Below are positions 8,424 through 17,300 of a stretch of DNA of 64,000 nucleotides, in pieces. Position numbers and translations under genes: made by a program. The DNA is from Verrucomicrobiota bacterium. Its GTDB lineage: Bacteria > Verrucomicrobiota > Verrucomicrobiia > Verrucomicrobiales > Akkermansiaceae. Numbering within the stretch: position 1 is the first letter of the stretch; every line of letters begins with the position of its first letter. The notes under the pieces are model-generated. The model made no database searches. It was not told the origin of the DNA and saw nothing but the letters and a program-made list of their open reading frames with translations. The stretch is taken from the NCBI GenBank assembly GCA_030835305.1, contig JAURPJ010000092.1, positions 1-64,000 on the forward strand. The letters are read 5' to 3'.

Positions 8424-10841
8424 ATGGCTACCATGCTTCAAAAGCTAATCCTCATCGGCCTCTCGTTGTCCTTGTTCGCCAGTGCACAGAAATCCACCGA
8501 GGCTCCCCTCCTGGTGAAGCCAAACCTTCCCCCACCCAATGCTCCCCTCGAGGAAAAGAAGGAAGAAGGATCAGCCGCTTCCAATGCCTCGGTTTTCAAC
8601 CAAGGCCTCGCTAGAACGATGACCATCGCCATTCCAGCCCCCCGCGGACTGATTCTTGATCGAGAAGGCCGTCCGCTGGCCCAAACCAAGATGGCCTATC
8701 ATCTCGCCCTTGATTTCACTGCTTACAAGGGTCCCGTTGACCCAAAGGTCGCGGTCGCCTGGGCACAGAATAAAATCGCTCAAGCCAACGCTCTCCTGAA
8801 GGGTGACGAAACCTACAGCGACGCAAAACTCGCAAACTACTACAGGCACCGCCGCTGGCTTCCCCGGAAGATTTCCCAAATCATCACTGAGTCCAAAGCC
8901 AGGAGCCTTGAAGGTAAGATTCCCGACGGCCTCACCCTCCTTCCGGTTTACCAGCGCTATTACCCTGAAAAAAGCCTCGCTGCCCACCTCATTGGATATG
9001 TCGGGGCCAAGACGGTTTTGCCTTCCGGCCCCATCAACGACGGCGACCCACTCTTTCAATCTGTCATGGGAAAATCCGGGTTTGAGCAAATCTTTGACCA
9101 AAAACTCAGTGGGGAGCCTGGGCTCAAAAAGATGATCTTTGATAAGAACGCGGACAAGATCCTCGATGAGCTCGTCAAGCGCCCCCGCCCGGGTGGCAAC
9201 GTGGTGACCACACTGGATCTTGATTGGCAAAGATATGCCGAAGGGGTTCTCCGGGAAGGCTGCAAGCGCGGCGCGTTTGTGGTCATCGACATCCAGTCAG
9301 GCGAAGTTCTAGTGATGGCCTCCCGCCCGACCTTCGACCTCAACGAGTTTGTTCCTTACATCACCACGGAGAGATACAAGGAACTTGAAGAAGATCCCGC
9401 CGCGCCTTTGTTCGGCCGGGCTTTCCAGTCAAACTATCCACCTGCCTCGACCTTCAAGCCGGTCGTTACTCTCGCTGCCATTAACAGCGGCTCGATTCGA
9501 CCGGAGCAGGAATTCGATTGCCCCTATAAAATCAAAATTGGGAGGAAATGGTTTCACAACCACTCCGTGGGCCACCAGGGCTGGGTCGAAGCCCGTCGCG
9601 CTCTCGCGAAATCAATCAACCCGTGGTTCTATCAGGTTGGAATCAAGACCGGCCCCCAGGGATTCATGTCCGTTGCCCGCCGACTCGGATACGGATCAAA
9701 GACCGGCCTTCCTCTCGTCGGGGAAGCAACCGGCAATGCTCCCACCGCAGATTACATCATGACTAAAATGGGGCGCTCGACCACCGACGGAGACACGGCC
9801 AACCTTTCAATCGGCCAAGGGTTCATGCTCGCTTCCCCACTGCAGGTCGCTCAATCCATGGCAGCCATCGGCAACGGAAATGTGCTCATGGAACTTCAAT
9901 TGATCCGGCAGATTCAAGACTTCCACGGTCGGGTCATGGAAGCCCCTACCTTCAAAAAAAGAAACGACCTCAATCTCTCGCCGACTGCTCTTAAGATCAC
10001 CCACGAGGGCATGCGTGACGTTGTCCATGCCAGCTACGGGACAGGAAGACGCGGCGATCTTGGTTTCACCACGATGTGCGGTAAGACCGGAACAGCCCAG
10101 TGGAAAGACAGCCCGGAACAAGGTCTGGCTTGGTTCTCAGGGTTTTTCCCTTATGACAATCCTCGCTATGCCTTTGCCGTCGTTTACGAAGGTTCGCCCG
10201 GAGAAAATGTCAGCGGTGGCCGCAAAGCCGCACCCATGGTCCAGCGGTTCTTCAGTAACTTCCGGACTGAGATCGAAGAAAATCTCAAACCTGCCGCACG
10301 CGCTTTGATCGTCAGCGAAGAGGACGGACAACCAATCGTCCATGAAAACATAATTCCAAAGGCCATCATCGTTGAAGATGAAGAAGCTCTGATGAACGGG
10401 CCCGAAGTTCCCGTGCCCATGCCGGAGAGCACGGAAATTCCCGCAGACATCCCCAAGGCGATTCCCGTCGTTCCGGCAGATGACCCCAACAACAAGCCTC
10501 CACTCCCAACCGTCCCCTGTGAAGAAGTGATTCCAAAGGCCATTATCGTTGAAGACGAAGAAGCTCTGATAAACGAGCCCGAAGTTCCCATACCCATGCC
10601 AGAGAGCACGGAAATTCCCACAGACATCCCCAAGGCGATTCCCGTCGTTCCGGCAGATGACCCCAACAACAAGCCTCCACTCCCAACCGTCCCCGGTGAA
10701 GACGCGATTCCAAAGGCCATTATCGTTGAAGACGAAGAAGCTCTGATAAACGAGCCCGAAGTTCTCGCGCCCATGCCGGAGAGCACGCAAATCCCCGCCG
10801 ACACACCGAGGGAGGCCCCTGAAATTGTGGGCAATCGCTAA
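8424..10841 (+). CDS. mrdA: Penicillin-binding protein 2 (transpeptidase) with a repeated acidic tail
   Basis: An 805-residue class B penicillin-binding protein, which cross-links peptidoglycan during elongation. A signal or anchor segment (residues 5-21) is followed by the dimerisation domain (PRGLILDREGRPLA at 73-86, ESKARSLEGKIPDG later). The transpeptidase has STFK (342-345, nucleophile Ser), SIN (397-399) and KTG (554-556). The domain ends near residue 625. The last 160 residues or so are unusual: a 59-residue Pro/Glu-rich repeat present about 2.6 times. PBP2 of other bacteria is about 600-650 residues and lacks this. No rodA gene is adjacent. Confidence 0.93.
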   Translation: MATMLQKLILIGLSLSLFASAQKSTEAPLLVKPNLPPPNAPLEEKKEEGSAASNASVFNQGLARTMTIAIPAPRGLILDREGRPLAQTKMAYHLALDFTAYKGPVDPKVAVAWAQNKIAQANALLKGDETYSDAKLANYYRHRRWLPRKISQIITESKARSLEGKIPDGLTLLPVYQRYYPEKSLAAHLIGYVGAKTVLPSGPINDGDPLFQSVMGKSGFEQIFDQKLSGEPGLKKMIFDKNADKILDELVKRPRPGGNVVTTLDLDWQRYAEGVLREGCKRGAFVVIDIQSGEVLVMASRPTFDLNEFVPYITTERYKELEEDPAAPLFGRAFQSNYPPASTFKPVVTLAAINSGSIRPEQEFDCPYKIKIGRKWFHNHSVGHQGWVEARRALAKSINPWFYQVGIKTGPQGFMSVARRLGYGSKTGLPLVGEATGNAPTADYIMTKMGRSTTDGDTANLSIGQGFMLASPLQVAQSMAAIGNGNVLMELQLIRQIQDFHGRVMEAPTFKKRNDLNLSPTALKITHEGMRDVVHASYGTGRRGDLGFTTMCGKTGTAQWKDSPEQGLAWFSGFFPYDNPRYAFAVVYEGSPGENVSGGRKAAPMVQRFFSNFRTEIEENLKPAARALIVSEEDGQPIVHENIIPKAIIVEDEEALMNGPEVPVPMPESTEIPADIPKAIPVVPADDPNNKPPLPTVPCEEVIPKAIIVEDEEALINEPEVPIPMPESTEIPTDIPKAIPVVPADDPNNKPPLPTVPGEDAIPKAIIVEDEEALINEPEVLAPMPESTQIPADTPREAPEIVGNR
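10353..10806 (+). repeat. 177-bp tandem repeat (2.6 copies) in the PBP2 tail
   Basis: Three copies start at 10353, 10530 and 10707, exactly 177 bases apart and in frame. Each encodes 59 residues starting IPKAIIVEDEEALxNxPEV and ending around PADDPNNKPPLPTVP. Copies one and two are full length; the third diverges after about 100 bases. Near identity at DNA level implies recent duplication or gene conversion. Confidence 0.92.
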
Positions 10842-10888
10842 TTTGCGGCTTTGCCCTTTACCTCGGCGACCGGACAAGGCACGTAAAG

Positions 10889-10915
10889 GGAGTGCTACCT
10901 CCGGCACTCTCTTCT
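10889..10915 (+). terminator. Possible weak terminator hairpin
   Basis: GAGTGC and GCACTC pair across a short loop about 50 bases after the PBP2 stop, followed by CTTCT rather than a true T-run. It may end or attenuate transcription before the next gene, which starts at 10926. Confidence 0.35.
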
Positions 10916-10925
10916 AAAAACAATT

Positions 10926-11354
10926 ATGGACTTACAAGTAGCAACCCTGTGCGATTTCGCCGCCGAATACCAAGGTAAGATGGTCATCTCCGGCACCTTC
11001 GATGCCCTCGCAGCCAAAGCCACCCCAATCGTGCACCCCCAGTGCTCACTCGCGATGCGCTTTTGCTTCACTCCCGAGGACGATGGCGACCACGAACTCC
11101 AGATCTCGGTGATCGATGAAGATGGTAAACCCATCAACGAGAAGATGCCCATCAAAGGCGCCATGCCCGTCCAGATGTCTGACAACGTTGCCTTCATGAC
11201 CCGTCACCTCATCGTCGGATTTCAAGGACTCACCTTTCCTCGCCCCGGAGTTTATTCTGTCGATATCCTCGTCGATACCGAGCTCATCCAACGCCTCCCG
11301 CTGCGAATCATCAAGGTGAACGAAAACCAACAGGGCCAGCCGCCCCAGGGCTAG
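10926..11354 (+). CDS. Conserved small protein, DUF6941-like
   Basis: A 142-residue soluble protein without signal peptide. The pattern LQVATLCDFAAEYQGKMVISGTFD, then HPQCSLAMRFCFTPEDDGDHELQI, then DEDGKPI and a late PRPGVYSVDILVD strand suggests a compact beta-sandwich. I associate this with the uncharacterised DUF6941-type family from memory; a profile search should decide. It lies between PBP2 and a short-chain dehydrogenase whose start is only 11 bases downstream, so it is probably co-transcribed with the latter. Function is unknown. Confidence 0.75.
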   Translation: MDLQVATLCDFAAEYQGKMVISGTFDALAAKATPIVHPQCSLAMRFCFTPEDDGDHELQISVIDEDGKPINEKMPIKGAMPVQMSDNVAFMTRHLIVGFQGLTFPRPGVYSVDILVDTELIQRLPLRIIKVNENQQGQPPQG

Positions 11355-11365
11355 TCATCAGGGCC

Positions 11366-12178
11366 ATGTTAACTTCCGGTTCCACCCCTGATTTCCGCTG
11401 CGCTCTCGTTACCGGAGCAAGTTCAGGGCTGGGTCTGGAATATGCCCGCCAACTTGCGCCTCGCGCCGAGACCTTGATTCTCGTCGCCAGGCGCGAACAA
11501 CTTCTTGAGGAAATCGCTGCCGACCTTGTCGGTGAATTCTCCCACCTTCGCGTCAGGGTCTTTGCCTCCGACCTCGTTGATGACGCAGGCCGAAACCATC
11601 TCATAAACGCACTATCTCGAGCGGATCTCTATCCCGATTGCCTTGTCAACAATGCCGGAATGGGAGACTACGGAGAATTCCGCTCCTCCGATTGGGCCAA
11701 GATCGAACAAATGATCCGCCTCAACATGGTGGCGCTCACTCATCTCACTCATGCCCTTTTGCCGGGACTCATGGCACGTCGGGGAGCGATTCTCAATGTC
11801 AGCTCGCTTGCCAGCGTGCTACCCATTCCCGATTTCGCGGTTTATGCCGCCACTAAAGCTTACGTTACCAGTTTCAGCGAAGCCCTGCGCCTTGAACTTC
11901 GTGATATAGGAGTTCGTGTTCTTGCCGTTTGCCCGGGCCCGGTGAAAACTGGATTTGGTGAAGTGGCCCGGCGCGGAAGTGATGCTGAACTCCCGGTGCA
12001 GGAATCCTTTTACGTTCCTGCCGACAAGGTCGTGAAGGACTCGATACAAGCTCTCCTACGGGACCGAGCTCGCCTTTATCCAGGCCTTAAAGTTGCCGCC
12101 GCCGCTACGATCATCGGCCTAGTCCCCATTGCCGCCATCCGGCTCATCATGAGCTCCCGGCCGCGGCGGAGTGACTGA
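11366..12178 (+). CDS. Short-chain dehydrogenase/reductase
   Basis: A 270-residue classical SDR. The NAD(P)-binding loop TGASSGLG lies at residues 16-23, NNAG at 95-98, catalytic Ser at about 146-147 (NVSSLAS), and the Tyr/Lys pair in YAATK (160-164). ARR after the second strand suggests NADP preference. The C-terminus has a hydrophobic stretch (AAAATIIGLVPIAAIRLIM), seen in SDRs related to DltE/YqjQ-like membrane-associated reductases. The substrate cannot be assigned. It starts 11 bases after the preceding small gene. Confidence 0.9.
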   Translation: MLTSGSTPDFRCALVTGASSGLGLEYARQLAPRAETLILVARREQLLEEIAADLVGEFSHLRVRVFASDLVDDAGRNHLINALSRADLYPDCLVNNAGMGDYGEFRSSDWAKIEQMIRLNMVALTHLTHALLPGLMARRGAILNVSSLASVLPIPDFAVYAATKAYVTSFSEALRLELRDIGVRVLAVCPGPVKTGFGEVARRGSDAELPVQESFYVPADKVVKDSIQALLRDRARLYPGLKVAAAATIIGLVPIAAIRLIMSSRPRRSD

Positions 12179-12277
12179 TGAACTGCTGATGTCCCGCTTG
12201 AAAACGGATCGTCAAGTAGTCTGCACACCGCCTGTTCGGGCTGAAAACAGCGGCGTTTGCTTCAATCCCAAGAGAGT

Positions 12278-13186
12278 CTATCGGCGTCCTCCGGCAGGCT
12301 TGCCGTTTGTGGTGAGGACATGGATCTCGTGAACTCCTCTGAACTTGGGCACCTTGAATTCCCAGACAACTTCCTTGGTGGGATTGATCTCGATCGCATC
12401 AGGCATCGTGTCTCCGCGGGAGCCATACTGGCAAGCGACCACATTCCCGTTTGCAAGAAACTGTCCGCCACAGGGGTCGGCACACTGGGCGTTTGCGAAG
12501 ATCCAATTGACCTTGCCGTCCTTATCGAAGATCACCGTCTTATTTCCATTTGTAAGGTTTGCCATAATCCGGCCATCTTCGAGAAGGATTGCGGTGAAGG
12601 GCCAGTTCCGCTTCGGCCGCCCTCCCAATTCTGGCAAATCTGTTTTGATCGTTCTCACAATCTCTCCATTCGGAGAGTATTCCTTGATCGCAAACGCGAG
12701 AAGATGTGGCACAAGATAATTCCCATTGGGGAGCTTGCGAACCATACGAATCTGCATGTGGGTGTTGTCAGTCTCCGGCTTGACCGGAACTTCAACTGCC
12801 ACTTTCCCTTCGGGCGTGATTTCAAGAATTCGCGGTTTGGCCCCCATCTCGGCAATCAAGGTGTTGCCGCCCTTCAATCGTTTGGCGGTGCTAATCTCCT
12901 TGTTGCCATCGGCCAGCTTATAGTGAAACACCACTTTATTGTCGCGGGTGAACTCCTTCACGTCGTTTGCAAAAGCTACCAGAACATTTCCATTCGAAAG
13001 TACCTCTCCATCCCGTGACTTGGCTTTGACCTCCCAAACAATTTCGCAATTCTCATCAACAATCGCGGTCTTGGTTCCGGTGATCAGAAAGGAGTGCTTG
13101 ATCCCTGATTTGCTGATCTGCTCACCAAAGGGAGCTGCAAAAACTGACTGTATTACACACAGGAATACTAGGAATAAACGTCTCAT
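12278..13186 (-). CDS. Secreted beta-propeller protein
   Basis: A 302-residue exported protein. The signal peptide is MRRLFLVFLCVIQSVFA. The mature protein repeats a blade of about 45 residues with the hallmark L-x-N-G-N-x-L/V: EVLSNGNVLVAF, RLKGGNTLIAEM, KLPNGNYLVPHL, LLEDGRIMANL and FLANGNVVACQY. These alternate with strands such as EIVWEVKA, KVVFHYKL and EVVWEFKV. This matches PQQ-like or arylsulfotransferase-like six-bladed propellers, without the catalytic histidines that I could identify. It probably acts as a periplasmic or surface binding scaffold. The gene stands alone, convergent with the dehydrogenase gene. Confidence 0.8.
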   Translation of the reverse strand: MRRLFLVFLCVIQSVFAAPFGEQISKSGIKHSFLITGTKTAIVDENCEIVWEVKAKSRDGEVLSNGNVLVAFANDVKEFTRDNKVVFHYKLADGNKEISTAKRLKGGNTLIAEMGAKPRILEITPEGKVAVEVPVKPETDNTHMQIRMVRKLPNGNYLVPHLLAFAIKEYSPNGEIVRTIKTDLPELGGRPKRNWPFTAILLEDGRIMANLTNGNKTVIFDKDGKVNWIFANAQCADPCGGQFLANGNVVACQYGSRGDTMPDAIEINPTKEVVWEFKVPKFRGVHEIHVLTTNGKPAGGRR

Positions 13187-13225
13187 TGAGGCAGCATACC
13201 GCCCGAGAATCTGCTTGGCGAGCTC

Positions 13226-14098
13226 CTAAAACGGAGTTCCTTCCCTACGCACTTTTTGTCGGTAGGCCTCGATCAACCTCAGGCTGATTGGCCCGGGCTT
13301 GCCGTCACCGATTTCACGTTCATCCAGCTTCACCATCGGGATCGTCTCGGCGGCAGTTCCCGTCAAGAATGACTCATCAGCGGTGTAAACATCGTAACGG
13401 GCCATGGAGGCCTCCCGGATGGTAATCCCCAGTTCGGCACATAGCTCAAAAATCACCTGCCGGGTAATACCATCCAGACTGCCATCTGAAACCGGCGGCG
13501 TAATCACCTCTCCCTTCTTCACAATAAAGACGTTGTCACCGGTGCACTCGGCAACATAACCTTGTTCGTTAAGCATGAGACCTTCTTTCGCTCCCGCCTT
13601 CAAGGCCTCCAGCTTGGCCATCACATTGTTCAGGTAGTTCAGCGACTTGACTTGAGGACTGAGGCTCGCAGGGGTTGGGCGGCGTGTCGAACAAGTAACA
13701 ACTTCAAGCCCGTTCTCGTATAGTTCAACAGGATACAGGGTGATCCCCGACGCGATAATAAACATCGATGGCTTCGGGCACAAATAAGGATTCAATCCGA
13801 GATCGCCGATTCCCCGCGTAACCACCAACCGGACGTAGCCATCGGTCAAGCCATTGGCCCGAACGGTCTCCAGTGTGGCATTGCAAACCTCCTCGAGAGT
13901 CCATGGCATTTTAAGTAGGAGAGCTTTGGCCGAAAGATAAAGGCGCTCGATATGTTCGGTCAACCGGAAGACCCTCCCGTTGTAAAAACGAATCCCTTCA
14001 AAGATTCCATCACCATAAAGCAAGCCATGATCAAAGACCGAGATCTTCGCATCTGCTTCATCCACGATAGTTCCATCCAACCAAATTTTACGACTCAT
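13226..14098 (-). CDS. ilvE: Branched-chain amino acid aminotransferase (class IV)
   Basis: A 290-residue PLP enzyme that transfers the amino group in the last step of Val, Leu and Ile synthesis. Visible are IWLDGTIVDEADAKISVFDHGLLYGDGIFEGIR-type N-terminal strands, the PLP-lysine region QVKSLNYLNNVMAK, and ECTGDNVFIV plus LDGITRQ and FLTGTAAETIP, which hold the cofactor phosphate. The start at 14098 (MSRKIWLDG) is preferred over the upstream ATG 14149 because it matches the family N-terminus and has AGGA upstream. D-amino acid transaminase is a less likely alternative because the motifs fit IlvE better. Confidence 0.9.
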   Translation of the reverse strand: MSRKIWLDGTIVDEADAKISVFDHGLLYGDGIFEGIRFYNGRVFRLTEHIERLYLSAKALLLKMPWTLEEVCNATLETVRANGLTDGYVRLVVTRGIGDLGLNPYLCPKPSMFIIASGITLYPVELYENGLEVVTCSTRRPTPASLSPQVKSLNYLNNVMAKLEALKAGAKEGLMLNEQGYVAECTGDNVFIVKKGEVITPPVSDGSLDGITRQVIFELCAELGITIREASMARYDVYTADESFLTGTAAETIPMVKLDEREIGDGKPGPISLRLIEAYRQKVRREGTPF

Positions 14099-14163
14099 AA
14101 TTCTCTGTTTCCTGATGTCCCGCGCATCCTGCCTTTCCGGCTCCGTCATGCAATCCTTATCAA

Positions 14164-14847
14164 CTAGGAATTTAACTCCTCCATCCTGGCCAAAATTGCC
14201 GCCTTCGCCTCAATGGCATTCGCATCTTCGGGATGATCCACCAGCACCTGTTCAAAGCATTCGAGGGCCGCTTGCAACTCCCCCATTTCGGCGAGAATCA
14301 TGCCACATTCGTAACGAGCCAACACTAAAGTCCCTTGAAGCTCGATCGCTTTTTGTAAACTGGTAAGCGCCTCGGTTTTATTTCCCCGCAGTCTTTGAAT
14401 CCGCCCCTGCGCGTACCACGCCGAAGCATCGCCCGGAGCCATCTCCACTGCCTTCTTTGCGGCCTCTTCGGCATCCGAAGGATAATTGCCGTGCATCAGG
14501 GCCAGGGCGTAACTGACATAAACTTCCGGCCGGTTGGGATCGAGCTCAAGCGCATCCTCATAACAGGTGATCGCAACGCCAAACTTGCTCTGACCGATCG
14601 CATCCGCCGCCTTCATGATCAGCTCATCAACCTCACTCAGGCCCAGCTCTTTGACTTTCGCCACCGCTTTCTCCGCTTTCTCGGTCTCGCCGAGCGCATT
14701 TAAAATCACTCCGTAAAGTTGCCAACTTTGGACATCATTGGGGTCTTCGGTCAGAGCCGATTCGATCGCGGAACGGGCTGCCGCGATATCACCGGACTGA
14801 GCCGCCTCAATGGCAGCGTTGTAATACTTCACATTCGGAGTGCTCAT
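14164..14847 (-). CDS. TPR-repeat protein
   Basis: A 227-residue soluble protein made almost wholly of tetratricopeptide repeats. Units of about 34 residues carry the A/G-A-P pattern, for example YYNAAIEAAQSGDIAAARSA, then WQLYGVILNALGETEKAEKA, CYEDALELDPNRPEV and CFEQVLVDHPEDANA. TPRs act as protein-protein scaffolds; the partner is unknown. The ATG at 14847 was chosen over 14910 because the latter adds an atypical leader and crowds the divergent polX start (14929). The gene ends 65 bases before ilvE begins and may share its transcript. Confidence 0.85.
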   Translation of the reverse strand: MSTPNVKYYNAAIEAAQSGDIAAARSAIESALTEDPNDVQSWQLYGVILNALGETEKAEKAVAKVKELGLSEVDELIMKAADAIGQSKFGVAITCYEDALELDPNRPEVYVSYALALMHGNYPSDAEEAAKKAVEMAPGDASAWYAQGRIQRLRGNKTEALTSLQKAIELQGTLVLARYECGMILAEMGELQAALECFEQVLVDHPEDANAIEAKAAILARMEELNS

Positions 14848-14928
14848 GGGCGAAGGGGTAGCAAATCCAGCCCCTTCCGCGAAGGCCTTAGTCTTGCAAA
14901 TCGCGGTCATCGAAGCATCTTCATCCCA

Positions 14929-16662
14929 ATGGCCGATGTTACCCGCGAATCACTGGTAAGAACGCTCGAGGAAATCGCCCTCTTGCTGGAGCTCAAAGGA
15001 GAAAATCCTTTCAAAACGAGAGCCTATCGAAATGGCGCCGAAGTGGTGCAAAATTTTGATGGCGACATCGTAACCCAAGCCGCAGAAAACGACCTAAAGG
15101 GAATCAAGGGAATTGGCGACGCCCTTCAACAGAAACTTCATGAACTGGCTTCAACGGGGAAACTGGCATACTTAGAAGACCTACGAGCTGAGTTTCCTCC
15201 CACTCTATTCGAACTTTTCGAGCTGCAGGGCCTCGGACCCAAGAAAATCAAGGCACTCTTCGACAAACTCGGGATCTCATCGGTCGCTGAACTCAAGGAG
15301 GCCTGCGAGGGAAAAGCGATCTCGGACCTCCCGGGATTCGGAGCCAAGACCGTGGAGAAGATCCTCGCCGCCATCGGGAACCGCGAAAAATTCGCCGATC
15401 GTTTCCGGCTCGGCGACGTCGCCCCGCTGGCCGAAACCCTAATCGAACGGCTTCGCGATCACCCAAAGGTCAGTCGCTCCGCCATCGCCGGTTCCTACCG
15501 TCGCTCCAAAGAAACCCTGCACGATCTCGACTTCCTCGTTGCGACCAAAGATCCTGCCGGACTTACCCGATTTTTTACTGAATTCCCCGAGGTCCACGAA
15601 GTCATTGCTCATGGCGACACCAAAGCCTCCATTCGGCTGGAGAATGGCCTCCAGTGCGACCTTCGTGCTGTCAGCAATGCCCACTTCCCTTTTGCCCTCC
15701 AGTATTTCACCGGAAGCAAAGAACACAACGTCACTCTTCGTTCACTGGCTTTGAAAAAGGGACTCTCGCTCAACGAATATGATTTTACCGGCGAAGGAGA
15801 GATTCCCGACGTCGAAGAAGAGGCCGATATTTACCGCGCCCTTGGACTCGATTGGATCGCTCCGGAACTCCGGGAAAACAGAGGCGAAATCGAAGCCGCG
15901 TGCGACGCAGAACTTCCCGACCTCGTCAATCTCACCCAACTTCGAGGAACCTTTCACAACCACACCATCGCTTCCGACGGAAAAAACACCCTGGAAGAAA
16001 TGGCGGCTGCCGCGCAGGACCACGGCCTCCAATACCTCGGGATCGCCGATCATTCAAAATCTTCTTTCCAAGCCAACGGACTCAACGAGGAACGGCTCAC
16101 CCGGCAGATCGAAGAGATCAACAAGCTGAACGAAAGCTTCGAGGACTTCGCTCTCCTTCCAGGTTCGGAGGTCGACATCCTCAAAGACGGATCACTGGAC
16201 TTCGATGATGATTTGCTCGCCAAACTTGATTACTGTGTCGCCTCCGTTCACAACGTTTTTAACCTGCCTGAAAAAGAGATGACCGAGCGGCTCATCCGGG
16301 CGATGGAGAATGAGCACGTCACTATGCTGGGTCATGTCACCGGGCGTCTCCTTCTCAAGCGTGATACTTACGAGGTGAATATGGAAAAGATCATCGATTG
16401 TGCAGCCGCGACCAGAACAGTCATCGAGCTCAACTGCAATCCGTGGCGCCTCGATATGGATTGGCGTTGGTGGCATCGCGCGCGTGACAAAAACGTCCTC
16501 ACCTCGATAAATCCTGATGCCCACGCCACCGAGCAACTTCAATTCCTGGCCTACGGCGCTAGGCTCGCCCGCAAAGGCTGGTTGCGTCGGGAAGATATTA
16601 TAAACTGCCAATCGCTTACACAGATCCGCGATTGGTTGGCCTTGCCCAAATCAAACCGATGA
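14929..16662 (+). CDS. polX: DNA polymerase X family with PHP domain
   Basis: A 577-residue bacterial/archaeal type PolX, used in base excision and gap repair. Helix-hairpin-helix segments lie near the start (GIKGIGDALQQKL, LQGLGPKKIKAL, LPGFGAKTVEKI). The nucleotidyltransferase core has GSYRRSKETLHDLDFLV (about 187-203) and the later Asp in LQCDLRAV. The C-terminal PHP domain starts near 341 and shows metal-binding motifs HNHTIASDG, ADHSKS, GSEVDIL, ASVHN, GHVTG and NPDAH, all intact, so 3'-5' exonuclease activity is likely. The ATG at 14929 fits the family start (MADVTRESLVRTLEEIA). Its stop overlaps the lipB start (ATGA). Confidence 0.93.
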   Translation: MADVTRESLVRTLEEIALLLELKGENPFKTRAYRNGAEVVQNFDGDIVTQAAENDLKGIKGIGDALQQKLHELASTGKLAYLEDLRAEFPPTLFELFELQGLGPKKIKALFDKLGISSVAELKEACEGKAISDLPGFGAKTVEKILAAIGNREKFADRFRLGDVAPLAETLIERLRDHPKVSRSAIAGSYRRSKETLHDLDFLVATKDPAGLTRFFTEFPEVHEVIAHGDTKASIRLENGLQCDLRAVSNAHFPFALQYFTGSKEHNVTLRSLALKKGLSLNEYDFTGEGEIPDVEEEADIYRALGLDWIAPELRENRGEIEAACDAELPDLVNLTQLRGTFHNHTIASDGKNTLEEMAAAAQDHGLQYLGIADHSKSSFQANGLNEERLTRQIEEINKLNESFEDFALLPGSEVDILKDGSLDFDDDLLAKLDYCVASVHNVFNLPEKEMTERLIRAMENEHVTMLGHVTGRLLLKRDTYEVNMEKIIDCAAATRTVIELNCNPWRLDMDWRWWHRARDKNVLTSINPDAHATEQLQFLAYGARLARKGWLRREDIINCQSLTQIRDWLALPKSNR

Positions 16663-17288
16663 GCTCACTGAAGTTTGAAGACCTTGGTGCGGATCTTGAT
16701 TTTAAGCAGATCTGGGACCTTCAAGAGGACCTCGTGCAACGTCGGCGTGCCCAAACGATCGAGGATACCATTCTCCTCCTCGAGCATTCTCCGGTTTACA
16801 CGATCGGACGGACCCGCGATAAAACCAGCCTCGAAGTTCATCAAAACCTCCCCCATCCCGTCGTCGAAATCAACCGCGGTGGACAAGGAACCTTCCATGG
16901 CCCCGGCCAACTCGTGGGCTATGCCATTCTCGACCTCGCCAGACGAGAGAAGGATCTCCACCTTCACCTCAGGAATTTGGAGGAAGCCATCATTATTTCT
17001 CTAAATGCTTTGGGAATCAACGCAAAGCGGCGCGACGGACTGACCGGAGTGTGGGTCGAAAATCGTAAGATCGCTTCTCTGGGAGTTGGTGTCCGCTCAT
17101 GGGTGACTCTTCACGGTTTTGCTTTGAACGTGCAGGCCATCTCTCTTCCACCATTTCAAATGATTACCCCCTGTGGTATTAATGGTGTCACTATGACAAG
17201 CGTCGAAACTGAAATCAATCGCCCGGTTTCCATGAAGGGAATGAAGCGGGTTATGACCGAAGCGCTTGGAGAAATCTTCACCAAGTAG
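16659..17288 (+). CDS. lipB: Octanoyl-[acyl carrier protein]:protein N-octanoyltransferase
   Basis: LipB moves octanoyl from acyl carrier protein to the lipoyl domains of dehydrogenase complexes, the first step of lipoate assembly. The 209-residue protein has the GGQGTFHGPGQLV loop (74-86), the catalytic Lys in ENRKIASLG (Lys137), and the catalytic Cys in ITPCGI (Cys172). The ATG overlaps the polX stop in an ATGA junction, which suggests translational coupling. lipA is not in the window. It converges with the AAA ATPase gene 12 bases downstream. Confidence 0.95.
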   Translation: MSSLKFEDLGADLDFKQIWDLQEDLVQRRRAQTIEDTILLLEHSPVYTIGRTRDKTSLEVHQNLPHPVVEINRGGQGTFHGPGQLVGYAILDLARREKDLHLHLRNLEEAIIISLNALGINAKRRDGLTGVWVENRKIASLGVGVRSWVTLHGFALNVQAISLPPFQMITPCGINGVTMTSVETEINRPVSMKGMKRVMTEALGEIFTK

Positions 17289-17300
17289 TCATTCCGACTG

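Noticed and set aside
10353-10806. Regularly spaced repeat considered as CRISPR-like
   Set aside because: The 177-base units are contiguous and in frame within mrdA, with no spacers; no CRISPR array was seen anywhere in the window.
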